9,622 nucleotides of DNA from Microcoleaceae cyanobacterium UBA11344 (lineage in GTDB: Bacteria > Cyanobacteriota > Cyanobacteriia > Cyanobacteriales > Microcoleaceae): assembly GCA_003483675.1 (NCBI GenBank), contig DMYK01000307.1:1-9622 (forward strand). Direction: 5' to 3'. The notes beneath the pieces are model-generated. The model ran no database searches and was not told the origin of the DNA. It saw nothing but the letters and a program-made list of their open reading frames with translations. Within the stretch, counting starts at the first letter, position 1, and the number at the start of each line of letters is the position of its first letter. The translations under genes and the position numbers were made by a program. Positions 1 through 5,785 of the stretch are shown piece by piece.

Positions 1-260
1 TATCAGCTAGGTAGACAGGCGATCGCGAGTTTTCAGACAACTAAATATTTGGTTGTCATCAGTCATTAGTTCTGAGTCATCAGTGATTAGTAATTAACTG
101 TTAGTAAGTAGCTAATAGTCAAGGATTAAAGACTGAAGATTAAAGAATGAAGGCGGAAGACAACTGACTGTACGGGAGAGGAAAACCCGTAGGGGATTTT
201 TCCACAAATATTTTGGAAAAAATCGCCCCCATCAACGAACAGAAGACGACAAAAGACAGT

Positions 261-294
261 AGACAACAGACAACAGACAACAGACAACAGACAA
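261..294. repeat. Heptamer tandem repeat, unit AGACAAC
   Basis: Four perfect copies of AGACAAC (261-267, 268-274, 275-281, 282-288) are followed by a partial fifth (289-294). Short tandemly repeated heptamers (STRR-type) are known in filamentous cyanobacterial genomes. This one ends 28 bp before the rnj start, so it probably lies in the rnj 5' leader. Copy number is likely to vary between strains. Confidence 0.85.
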
Positions 295-311
295 ATAACA
301 AAATAACTAAC

Positions 312-317
312 AAAGGA
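312..317 (+). promoter_or_regulatory. Ribosome binding site of rnj
   Basis: AAAGGA lies 5 nt before the ATG at 323, a normal Shine-Dalgarno position, and supports that start codon. Confidence 0.7.
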
Positions 318-322
318 TACGC

Positions 323-2203
323 ATGATCAGAAATACAACTGCACAGGCTCTAAAAGTTATTCCCCTCGGCGGGCTGCACGAAATCGGTAAAAACACTTGT
401 GTGTTCGAGTACGGCGATGAAATAATTCTTTTGGATGCAGGTTTAGCATTCCCGACAGATGGAATGCACGGGGTAAATATAGTCCTCCCAGACATGACTT
501 ACCTGCGGGAAAATAGCCACAAAATTCAAGGTATGATCGTGACTCACGGTCACGAAGACCACATTGGCGGCATCCCCTATCACCTCAAAGAATTTGAAAT
601 TCCGGTGATTTACGGGCCGCGTTTGGCGATGGCTTTGCTAGCCGGAAAACTGGAAGAAGCCGGAGTGTCTCACCGCACAGAATTGAGGACAGTTAGACCC
701 CGCGATACCGTAAGAATTGGCAAACATTTCTTAGTCGAATACATTCGCAACACTCACTCGATGGCCGACAGTTTCACGGTGGCAATTCACACTCCGGTGG
801 GAATTTTGATCCACACGGGAGACTTTAAAATTGACCATACTCCTGTAGACGGCGAGCATTTTGATTTGCAAAAGCTGGCGGAGTACGGCGAGAAAGGCGT
901 GCTGTGCTTGATCAGCGATTCTACTAACTCCGAAGTTCCTGGTTTTACGGCTTCAGAACGTTCTGTTGCTCCGAATTTAGACAGAATTATCGCTCAAGCA
1001 ACGGGACGGGTACTGCTGACGACTTTTGCTTCTTCGGTACACCGGTTGCAAATTGTTTTAGAATTGGCTAAGAAAAACAATCGGTATGTAGGAGTGGTTG
1101 GCCGGTCGATGCTGAATGTCATCGCTCACTGCCGCAATCTCGGCTACATTAAATGCGAAGATAGTATCTTCAAACCGCTGAAAGAAATTCGCAATTTACC
1201 TGAAGACAAGGTTTTGATTTTAACGACTGGTTCCCAAGGCGAACCGATGGCGGCGATGACTCGCATTGCTAACGGAGAACATCACGAACTGAAAATCAGA
1301 AATGGCGATACAGTCATATTCTCAGCTAACCCAATTCCGGGAAATACGATCGCAGTGGTAAATACGATCGACAAATTGATGATGCTGGGTGCCAATGTAA
1401 TTTACGGGCGCGACAAAGGCATTCACGTTTCGGGACACGGTTGTCAAGAAGACCAAAAGTTAATGATTAACATGACTCGTCCCAAATTCTTCTTGCCGGT
1501 TCACGGGGAACATCGGATGCTAGTTCAGCACTCCAAGACGGCTCAAAGCATGGGCATTCCCGCTAGCAATATGGTGATTATTGACAACGGCGATGTCGTA
1601 GAATTGACCGAAAATTCGATGCGAGTGAGTGGTAAAGTGCCTTCAGGAATTGAATTAGTAGATTCTTCTCGATCGGGCGTAGTCAAAGCGAACGTGCTCA
1701 AGGAACGTCAGCAACTGGCCGGAGACGGCGTTGTAACAGTAGCGGCGGCTTTGAATTGGGAAGGCAAATTAGTTGCTAAGCCAGAAGTCCACTTAAAAGG
1801 TGTAGTGACATCAGCCGATCGCGCGGAGGTAATCGGATTAATCACTCAAACCATTGAAACAGTTTTGAGTGATCGCTGGTCAGAATTCGTCCTACTTGCT
1901 AGTGGTGCTGACTCACAAATTAATGTGGACTGGGTAGGAGTGCAAACCCAAATAGAAAAGGCAATTCAGCGAGTGCTGCGCCGCCAACTGCAAAGCAATC
2001 CGCTGCTAGTATTCATGATGCAAATTCCCGAAGAAGCAGTGCGATCGGAGATTGTGCAAAAAACTCAGCTTTCGATTGAAGCACCCAAGCTAGCATCATC
2101 AGTACCATCATCATTGCCATCGCCAGTACCAGCCCCTGTGAATAAAGTAACAGGTCGTCGGCGTCCAAGGACTGCTGCACAAGTAGCTTCCGTCGTTTCC
2201 TAG
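323..2203 (+). CDS. rnj: Ribonuclease J (metallo-beta-lactamase/beta-CASP RNase)
   Basis: A 626-residue cytoplasmic RNase J, a zinc-dependent enzyme with endonuclease and 5'-to-3' exonuclease activity in mRNA decay and rRNA maturation. Visible metal-site motifs of the metallo-beta-lactamase fold are D38 (LLDAG), the HGHEDH motif at 75-80, H145 (NTHS) and D167 (TGDF). The beta-CASP part shows TTGSQGEP at about 301-308, HVSGHG at 368-373 and PVHGE at 392-396. The C-terminal domain follows to about residue 585. The last ~40 residues form a Pro/Ser/Ala-rich, then Arg-rich tail (GRRRPRT) absent from short Firmicutes versions; such tails are typical of cyanobacterial RNase J and are probably disordered. 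The ATG has a good ribosome binding site. No downstream gene follows: repeat R1 begins 18 bp after the stop and may protect or end the mRNA. Family assignment is secure. Confidence 0.97.
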   Translation: MIRNTTAQALKVIPLGGLHEIGKNTCVFEYGDEIILLDAGLAFPTDGMHGVNIVLPDMTYLRENSHKIQGMIVTHGHEDHIGGIPYHLKEFEIPVIYGPRLAMALLAGKLEEAGVSHRTELRTVRPRDTVRIGKHFLVEYIRNTHSMADSFTVAIHTPVGILIHTGDFKIDHTPVDGEHFDLQKLAEYGEKGVLCLISDSTNSEVPGFTASERSVAPNLDRIIAQATGRVLLTTFASSVHRLQIVLELAKKNNRYVGVVGRSMLNVIAHCRNLGYIKCEDSIFKPLKEIRNLPEDKVLILTTGSQGEPMAAMTRIANGEHHELKIRNGDTVIFSANPIPGNTIAVVNTIDKLMMLGANVIYGRDKGIHVSGHGCQEDQKLMINMTRPKFFLPVHGEHRMLVQHSKTAQSMGIPASNMVIIDNGDVVELTENSMRVSGKVPSGIELVDSSRSGVVKANVLKERQQLAGDGVVTVAAALNWEGKLVAKPEVHLKGVVTSADRAEVIGLITQTIETVLSDRWSEFVLLASGADSQINVDWVGVQTQIEKAIQRVLRRQLQSNPLLVFMMQIPEEAVRSEIVQKTQLSIEAPKLASSVPSSLPSPVPAPVNKVTGRRRPRTAAQVASVVS

Positions 2204-2220
2204 TTGCGATCGTGATTTGC

Positions 2221-2308
2221 AACCGCAGATGAAAGCAAAGGAACGCAGATAGAGTTGATTTAATAATTATCTGCGTTCATCTGTGTTGATCTGCCGCCAT
2301 CTGCGGTT
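2221..2308. repeat. Nested-palindrome dispersed repeat, copy R1
   Basis: Outer arms AACCGCAGATG (2221-2231) and CATCTGCGGTT (2298-2308) are a perfect 11-bp inverted repeat. Inside are a second pair, GAACGCAGATA (2241-2251) and TATCTGCGTTC (2268-2278). The wording, with CTGCGTTCATCTGTGTT between, is a small dispersed repeat familiar from many cyanobacterial genomes, probably MITE- or REP-like. It starts 18 bp after the rnj stop, so as RNA it would form a long hairpin at the 3' end of the rnj message; no T-tract follows. Confidence 0.85.
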
Positions 2309-2373
2309 AAAGAACCAGAGGAATTAAAACTTTGATTTCAAGTGCAGAGTTAGTGCCAATAGGATATCAAAGA

Positions 2374-2670
2374 TTGACACTCTCCGGGTTCAAGCCACGG
2401 AGATTCTTAAGACTTGAGTCTTAAAGGCGCTGTCAAATCACATCTACACGCTCAAAACAACTACTGGTACGAGAAGTATTGCAATTGCGCTTACTTTTGT
2501 TTTTAGATTGCTTTCTGAGTCCACCAATAATCCAGTTAGGTACGCTCAACAATTCACTATTACGTGTTTGGACAGGCTCGGCAATGCCGAGTAGCGATCC
2601 AACCGAGGAGTCTCACCTTATGAAATCGTTTGAACAAGTAGATGGTTGTGCTTACTTGCCTTGTTAAATT
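2374..2670 (-). ncRNA. Possible omega-RNA (reRNA) scaffold remnant
   Basis: In TnpB systems the guide RNA scaffold covers the right end of the element, and the guide is the host sequence next to it. This stretch carries a perfect CTCGGC/GCCGAG hairpin (2577-2582 with 2586-2591) and the terminal right-end hairpin (2381-2403), and has a candidate promoter upstream. A transcript reading past 2374 would take as guide the minus strand of 2354-2373, beginning TCTTTGATATCC. Whether such RNA is made, or any TnpB in the genome recognises it, cannot be told from here. Confidence 0.35.
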
Positions 2671-2676
2671 CTCAGC

Positions 2677-2705
2677 TATTTAGCACAAGATATTTGATAT
2701 TGCAA
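2677..2705 (-). promoter_or_regulatory. Candidate promoter inside the mobile element
   Basis: Read on the minus strand: TTGCAA (2700-2705), a 17-bp spacer, then TAAATA (2677-2682), preceded by TGC as an extended -10. Transcription would start near 2670 and run toward the right end of the element and out into the flanking A1 sequence. Intact elements use this region to express tnpB; here it could express a guide-type RNA. Predicted from sequence only. Confidence 0.4.
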
Positions 2706-2809
2706 CAAAGTTTTACAATTAAAGCCGTCCTATAAGGACGGGGCTTCAACCCTGCGCTTCGCTCCGCCCATTTTTGGGGTGATCGGCCAGAAAAAAGAAG
2801 GATTACCTA

Positions 2810-2839
2810 TTGACTTTGATGGATTTTTCATGGTATTAT
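2810..2839 (+). promoter_or_regulatory. Strong sigma70-type promoter, copy 1
   Basis: TTGACT (2810-2815), 18-bp spacer, TATTAT (2834-2839), with TGG just before the -10 as an extended -10 element. The predicted start is near 2846. The same promoter is unchanged in copy 2. An alternative reading is that TTGACT includes a TTG start codon: AAGGA at 2798-2802 lies 7 nt before it. Confidence 0.6.
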
Positions 2840-2845
2840 TTAGAT

Positions 2846-2958
2846 AATGGGGGTGGTGGCACGAATAAAAAAAACGCCACCACTCCCATTATCTAATTGT
2901 ACTTGATGAAAAGCTAAAAGTCAAGCATTTAACCCGAAAAAAAATGGCAATTTTTTTT
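2846..2958 (+). ncRNA. Candidate small RNA, copy 1
   Basis: About 113 nt from the predicted start to the end of a T8 tract. DNA arms 2840-2860 and 2876-2896 form a 21-bp stem with one G-T pair around a 15-base A-rich loop; some 15 bp of it would lie in the RNA, right at the 5' end. A second, imperfect stem (2907-2915 with 2924-2932) follows, then CCCG-A8-TGGCAA-T8. No known family was recognised; in particular there is no Yfr1-type ACTCCTCACAC motif. A short frame, ATG 2819 to TAA 2894-2896 (25 codons), crosses the hairpin, so a micropeptide gene is the rival reading. Confidence 0.5.
2933..2958 (+). terminator. Terminator-like A8/T8 element, copy 1
   Basis: CCCG, eight A, TGGCAA, eight T. 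The A and T runs can pair (9 bp including the inner T-A) and the RNA would end in U8. The stem is almost all A-U, so efficiency is uncertain; the near-symmetry would also allow ending from the other strand. Confidence 0.4.
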
Positions 2959-3043
2959 ATTTCAATCAAGTAAAAATTTCTGACGATAGAAACAGCCAAG
3001 GCTAATCGATTGGGGATTGGGGATTGAAGAATCAATCGATTTC

Positions 3044-3126
3044 AACGGCAGATGAACGAAAAGGAAAGCAGATAGAGTTGATAGCTATCTGCGTTCATCT
3101 GTGTTGATCTGCCCCCATCTGCGGTT
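3044..3126. repeat. Nested-palindrome dispersed repeat, copy R2
   Basis: Same family as R1, 83 bp. The left arm has decayed by one base (AACGGCAGATG at 3044-3054) while the right arm CATCTGCGGTT (3116-3126) is intact. The inner arm is also altered (GGAAAGCAGATAG instead of GGAACGCAGATAG). It separates B1 from A2. Confidence 0.85.
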
Positions 3127-3171
3127 AAAGAACCAGAGGAATTAAAACTTTGATTTCAAGTGCAGAGTTAG

Positions 3172-3197
3172 TGCCAATAGGATATCAAAGAGTGATC
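3172..3197 (-). other. Unoccupied insertion site of the mobile element
   Basis: The A2/B2 junction (3191/3192) keeps the sequence that is split in unit 1. On the minus strand it reads GATCAC, the sequence next to the element's left end, followed by TCTTTGATATCC, the sequence next to its right end. In TnpB terms that is a target-adjacent motif followed by a perfect guide match (20 of 20 bases, 3172-3191). Confidence 0.7.
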
Positions 3198-3222
3198 GGC
3201 CAGAAAAAAGAAGGATTACCTA

Positions 3223-3252
3223 TTGACTTTGATGGATTTTTCATGGTATTAT
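3223..3252 (+). promoter_or_regulatory. Strong sigma70-type promoter, copy 2
   Basis: Identical to copy 1: TTGACT (3223-3228), 18-bp spacer, extended -10 TGGTATTAT with the hexamer at 3247-3252. Predicted start near 3259. Confidence 0.6.
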
Positions 3253-3258
3253 TTAGAT

Positions 3259-3371
3259 AATGGGGGTGGTGGCACGAATAAAAAAAACGCCACCACTCCC
3301 ATTATCTAATTGTACTTGATTAAATGCTGAAAGTCAAGCATTTAACCCGAAAAAAAAGGGCGATTTTTTTT
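3259..3371 (+). ncRNA. Candidate small RNA, copy 2
   Basis: Same length as copy 1 with no indel. The long hairpin (arms 3253-3273 and 3289-3309) is identical. The second stem is better here: TTAAATGCT (3320-3328) and AGCATTTAA (3337-3345) pair perfectly over 9 bp, while copy 1 has two mismatches. It ends in CCCG-A8-GGGCGA-T8. All five differences from copy 1 lie downstream of the first hairpin, within the predicted RNA. Confidence 0.5.
3346..3371 (+). terminator. Terminator-like A8/T8 element, copy 2
   Basis: CCCG, eight A, GGGCGA, eight T. Either the A8/T8 runs pair or CCC pairs with GGG ahead of the U tract. Two bases in the loop differ from copy 1. Confidence 0.4.
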
Positions 3372-3464
3372 ATTTCAATCAAGTAAAAATTTCTGACGAT
3401 AGAAACAGCCAAGGCTAATCGATTGGGGATTGGGGATTGAAGAATTAGAGAATCAATCGCTTGC

Positions 3465-3547
3465 AACCGCAGATGAACGAAAAGGAACGCAGATAGATTT
3501 GATAGCTATCTGCGTTCATCAGTGTTCATCTGCCCACATCTGCGGTT
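3465..3547. repeat. Nested-palindrome dispersed repeat, copy R3
   Basis: Outer arms AACCGCAGATG (3465-3475) and CATCTGCGGTT (3537-3547) are perfect; inner arms GAACGCAGATAG and CTATCTGCGTTC are also perfect. It lies 5 bp beyond the stop of the minus-strand CysO-like gene, so it would form the 3' hairpin of that message, as R1 does for rnj. Confidence 0.85.
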
Positions 3548-3552
3548 AAAAA

Positions 3553-3828
3553 TCAACCACCAGCAACCGCCGGCACAATACTCACTTCATCACCATCTTT
3601 AAGAGCAGTTTCTGTACCTTCCAAAAACCGGATGTCTTCGCTGTTGACGTAGAAGTTCAAAAATCTGCGAGGTGTTCCTTGTTCATCGCACAGGCTTTTT
3701 TTGATGCCGGGACAATGTGTTTCGAGGGATTCAATCAGTTCAGAAATGTTTGCACCGCCGCATTCTATTGTGGCTTGATTGTTGGTGAATTTTTGCAGTG
3801 GTGTGGGAATTAAAACTTTAACAGTCAT
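3553..3828 (-). CDS. CysO-like MoaD/ThiS-family sulfur-carrier protein
   Basis: A 91-residue beta-grasp (ubiquitin-like) protein ending in the Gly-Gly tail that E1-like enzymes adenylate and convert to a thiocarboxylate. The C-terminal part, [13 protein letters not shown] (about 56-68) then [14 protein letters not shown] (78-91), resembles Mycobacterium tuberculosis CysO, as I remember it, more than MoaD: CysO has an FVNIYVNDEDVRF-like segment and ends in PAVAGG. CysO donates sulfur to the PLP enzyme CysM. Here the gene lies 131 bp downstream of thrC on the same strand, so co-transcription is likely. No JAMM protease or E1-like gene is in view. ATG start; no clear Shine-Dalgarno. Fold and thiocarboxylate-type tail are secure; the sulfur acceptor is unknown. 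Confidence 0.9.
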   Translation of the reverse strand: MTVKVLIPTPLQKFTNNQATIECGGANISELIESLETHCPGIKKSLCDEQGTPRRFLNFYVNSEDIRFLEGTETALKDGDEVSIVPAVAGG

Positions 3829-3887
3829 GGTTGGTTGTTAGTTGTTACTTAGTTAGTCAGAGTGAACTTACATCTTGCACTTCTTTC

Positions 3888-3911
3888 GGAAACAGGCAAG
3901 ATGCCTGTTCC
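3888..3911. repeat. Small inverted repeat between thrC and the CysO-like gene
   Basis: GGA-A-ACAGGCA, loop AGA, TGCCTGT-TCC: a 7-bp core stem plus 3 outer pairs and one bulge. The wording (GGCAAGATGCCTGTTCC) is a dispersed repeat often seen in cyanobacterial spacers. It has no T tract in either direction, so I do not call it a terminator. Confidence 0.6.
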
Positions 3912-3959
3912 ACAAAAAAGAAATTATCTTGTGTGGTGGCTATCTTTTCCGATTTCAGA

Positions 3960-5258
3960 TTAAACCGAAACTTGCTGCCATTCTAAACGTTCAAGTGTCC
4001 GAGCACGTTCTAGGGCACGCTCGAAGGCTTCTAGTTTTGGTTCGAGGGTGATGGGTTCACCGATGTAACCTTGGACGGCTTCTTGGGTTTTTAAGCCGTT
4101 GCCGGTGATGTAGACGACGGTGGTTTCGTCGGGGTTGATTTTACCTGCTTCTACGAGTTTCTTCAAGACTGCGATCGTGGTGCCGCCTGCGGTTTCGGTG
4201 AAGATGCCTTCGGTTTCTGCTAGCAGTTTCATGCCTTCGATGATTTCGGTGTCGCTGACGGATTCGATGTTGCCGCCTGTTTTGCGGGCGACTTCAAGGG
4301 CGTACATACCGTCTGCTGGATTGCCGATCGCGAGCGACTTAGCAATTGTATTGGGTTTGATTGGCTTCACGAAATCGCGGCCTTCGCGGAATGCTTGGGC
4401 GATGGGGGAACAGCCGTCAGCTTGAGCGCCGCTGAACCGGACTTTTTTCTCGTCCACTAACCCGACTTCGATGAATTCTTGAAAACCTTTGTAAATTTTT
4501 GTGAACAAAGAGCCGGAGGCGAGGGGGGCGACGATGTGGTCGGGCAATTGCCAGCCTAGCTGTTCGGCAACTTCGTAGCCGAGGGTTTTCGAGCCTTCGG
4601 AATAGTAGGGACGCAAGTTGATGTTGACAAATCCCCAGCCGTGTGTATTAGCAACTTCGCAACAGAGGCGGTTAACTTGGTCGTAGTTGCCGTGAACTGA
4701 CATGACAGTTGGATTGTAAATCAGAGTGCCTAGGACTTTGCCTGCTTCTAAGTCGGAGGGGATGAAGACTACGCAGTCGAGTCCGGCGTGGGCTGCGATC
4801 GCCGCAGTAGAGTTAGCTAAATTGCCAGTGCTGGCACAGGATACCGTTGTAAAACCCAATTCTCTGGCTCTGCTGAGGGCAACTGACACCACTCTGTCTT
4901 TGAAACTGAGAGTGGGCATATTGACAGCATCATTTTTGATGTAAAGATTTTTGATCCCCAGGCGGCGGGCTAGGCGGTGGGATTTTACTAGAGGAGTCAT
5001 GCCGGTGCCGACATCGATCACGTTATCTGTAGCGACTGGCAGAAATGCGCGGTAACGCCAGATCGAGTTGGGGCCAGCTTCGATGGTTTGTCTGGTAACG
5101 GTGCGGCGGATCGCGTCGTAGTCGTACTTGACCTCAAGCGGGCCAAAACAGCAATCGCAGACGTGTTTGGCTTGAAGTTCGTACTCTGCGCCGCATTCTT
5201 TGCACTTGAGGGCTGTGAAGGTTGCTACTGTGGATTGGGTTCTGGTCGCCTGGGTCAT
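3960..5258 (-). CDS. thrC: Threonine synthase
   Basis: A 432-residue PLP-dependent enzyme of fold type II that converts O-phosphohomoserine to threonine and phosphate, the last step of threonine synthesis. An N-terminal zinc-ribbon-like patch has C19, C22, C34 and C36/C37. The PLP lysine is K120 in SFKDR (118-122). The phosphate-binding loop STGNLANS is at 143-150. A glycine-rich stretch ASGSLFTKIYKG and a C-terminal TGNGLKT segment complete the pattern. GGAGAG (5266-5271 on the plus strand as CTCTCC) precedes the ATG at a good distance, and a strong promoter lies just upstream. Length is normal for the bacterial/cyanobacterial short form. The neighbours are two sulfur carriers, MoaD upstream and a CysO-like protein downstream. 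Related beta-replacement enzymes can take sulfur from such carriers, so a second activity is conceivable but not shown. Confidence 0.95.
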   Translation of the reverse strand: MTQATRTQSTVATFTALKCKECGAEYELQAKHVCDCCFGPLEVKYDYDAIRRTVTRQTIEAGPNSIWRYRAFLPVATDNVIDVGTGMTPLVKSHRLARRLGIKNLYIKNDAVNMPTLSFKDRVVSVALSRARELGFTTVSCASTGNLANSTAAIAAHAGLDCVVFIPSDLEAGKVLGTLIYNPTVMSVHGNYDQVNRLCCEVANTHGWGFVNINLRPYYSEGSKTLGYEVAEQLGWQLPDHIVAPLASGSLFTKIYKGFQEFIEVGLVDEKKVRFSGAQADGCSPIAQAFREGRDFVKPIKPNTIAKSLAIGNPADGMYALEVARKTGGNIESVSDTEIIEGMKLLAETEGIFTETAGGTTIAVLKKLVEAGKINPDETTVVYITGNGLKTQEAVQGYIGEPITLEPKLEAFERALERARTLERLEWQQVSV

Positions 5259-5301
5259 AGCTAAACTCTCCAGTTTTGCAATTTTTGTTAACTCTTTTCG
5301 C

Positions 5302-5330
5302 AGAATACCACGGTCAAATTAGTGCGTCAA
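5302..5330 (-). promoter_or_regulatory. Promoter of thrC
   Basis: On the minus strand: TTGACG (5325-5330), 17-bp spacer, TATTCT (5302-5307), with TGG before the -10 as an extended -10. The start is predicted near 5295, giving a leader of about 37 nt. This implies that thrC and the CysO-like gene can be transcribed independently of moaD. Confidence 0.65.
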
Positions 5331-5785
5331 CCATACCCGATTTTTTTAGTCGGGATTGATTTTGCAGTTAAACAGTGGTTGTTTAACTTGCATCTTTGGG
5401 CGGGCGGGAAGCCCACCCCACAAGGATTAGACTCGTTTTCAGTCAGAGCCTGGGAATGCAGATCTTGAGGCCTTGCCTCTGGCCCGATCGCACTCCAGGA
5501 TGATTTGCCGACGAATTTGTTACAAAACTTAATATTTGGGTTTGGGGTTGACAATTTGGCAGTCGTGCGATCGAGCACAAGAAGTCATTCGATTTTAGAT
5601 TTGGGATTTGGGATTTTGGATTGATTCCACGGATAAATCCGGGGGCTTGTACCACCTTTGAAATTCTCGGTCAGTAGTCAGTAGTCAATAGGCACATTAA
5701 TGCCCGATGCCCCATGCCCATCCAATTTTCGATGAAGATTACCAATCGAAAATCAAAAATCGACAATCGAAAATTGCCTATGTCC
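5331..5785. other. Intergenic region between moaD and thrC with dispersed repeats
   Basis: No gene is supported. Short pieces match the wording of dispersed cyanobacterial spacer repeats: GGGCGGGAAGCCC (about 5401-5413), a GCCTGGGAATGCAG…GAGGCCTTGCCTC block (about 5448-5480), and CGGATAAATCCG (about 5631-5642). Next to the moaD stop is an 11-bp perfect inverted repeat, CAATTTTCGAT (5723-5733) and ATCGAAAATTG (5766-5776), with a related AATCGAAAATC between the arms; it could fold at the moaD 3' end. Confidence 0.55.

Larger units (their letters stand above)
1..322. other. Intergenic region upstream of rnj
   Basis: No gene can be supported here. Frame 1 is open from the first base to a stop at 67-69 and could be the tail of an upstream gene, but it resembles nothing I know. 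The stretch holds a HIP1 octamer (19-26), an inverted repeat GACAAC/GTTGTC (36-41 with 52-57), a small hairpin TACGGG/CCCGTA (171-176 with 186-191), and an imperfect palindrome GATTTTTCC/GGAAAAAATC (195-203 with 215-224). The last two could end an upstream transcript, but neither is a textbook terminator. Between about 60 and 170 the sequence is the AT-rich CAGT/TTAG wording common in cyanobacterial spacers. I saw no convincing -35/-10 pair for rnj. Confidence 0.6.
2374..2778 (-). mobile_element. TnpB-less IS200/IS605-type element (PATE-like), 405 bp
   Basis: The boundaries come from comparison with unit 2, where A2 runs straight into B2 (…CAAAGA at 3191, GTGATCGG from 3192). In unit 1 the same junction is split by exactly 405 bp, with no target duplication, as expected for IS200/IS605 transposition. 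On the minus strand the left end is at 2778, with a small hairpin CCCA/TGGG (2767-2770 with 2775-2778) and a subterminal hairpin CCGTCC/GGACGG (2725-2730 with 2736-2741). The right end is at 2374: GAATCTCCG…CGGAGAGTGTCAA, a 6-bp stem (2381-2386 with 2398-2403) and a terminal TGTCAA. This layout resembles the right end of TnpB elements such as ISDra2. No tnpA or tnpB frame is present, so the element would need enzymes from elsewhere. Assignment rests on end structure, not on a database match. Confidence 0.72.
2221..3547. repeat. Compound tandem duplication R1-A1-[insert]-B1-R2-A2-B2-R3
   Basis: This whole gap between rnj and the CysO-like gene is a duplication. Unit 1 is R1 (2221-2308), A1 (2309-2373) and B1 (2779-3038). 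Unit 2 is R2 (3044-3126), A2 (3127-3191) and B2 (3192-3459). A third R (3465-3547) closes it. R starts are 421 bp apart in unit 2 and 823 bp apart in unit 1, the excess being the 405-bp insert. A1 and A2 are identical. B1 and B2 differ by five substitutions (2908, 2912, 2916, 2945, 2949) and one 8-bp indel near the end. The arrangement fits unequal recombination between R copies. Confidence 0.9.

Noticed and set aside
2013..2222. Minus-strand frame over the rnj 3' end
   Set aside because: It is the complement of the low-complexity Pro/Ser/Ala tail of RNase J.
2479..2667. 62-codon plus-strand frame inside the mobile element
   Set aside because: No ribosome binding site, no recognisable protein character, and it runs opposite to the element's own orientation.
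2374..2670. Remnant of a tnpB coding sequence on the minus strand
   Set aside because: A short stretch (…RLDRYSALPSLSKH…) can be read before a stop, but it is about 20 residues, blocked by a stop just upstream and lacks the TnpB zinc-ribbon or RuvC motifs.
2846..2958. Known RNA families Yfr1 or NsiR1
   Set aside because: No ACTCCTCACAC motif for Yfr1, and no hetF neighbour or multi-copy short array as for NsiR1.
2221..3547. CRISPR array
   Set aside because: Only three R repeats of about 85 bp with ~335-bp non-unique intervals; the intervals are copies of each other, not spacers.
5327..5655. Minus-strand frames of 83 and 70 codons between moaD and thrC
   Set aside because: Their translations are made of dispersed-repeat sequence and one overlaps the thrC promoter; no ribosome binding site.
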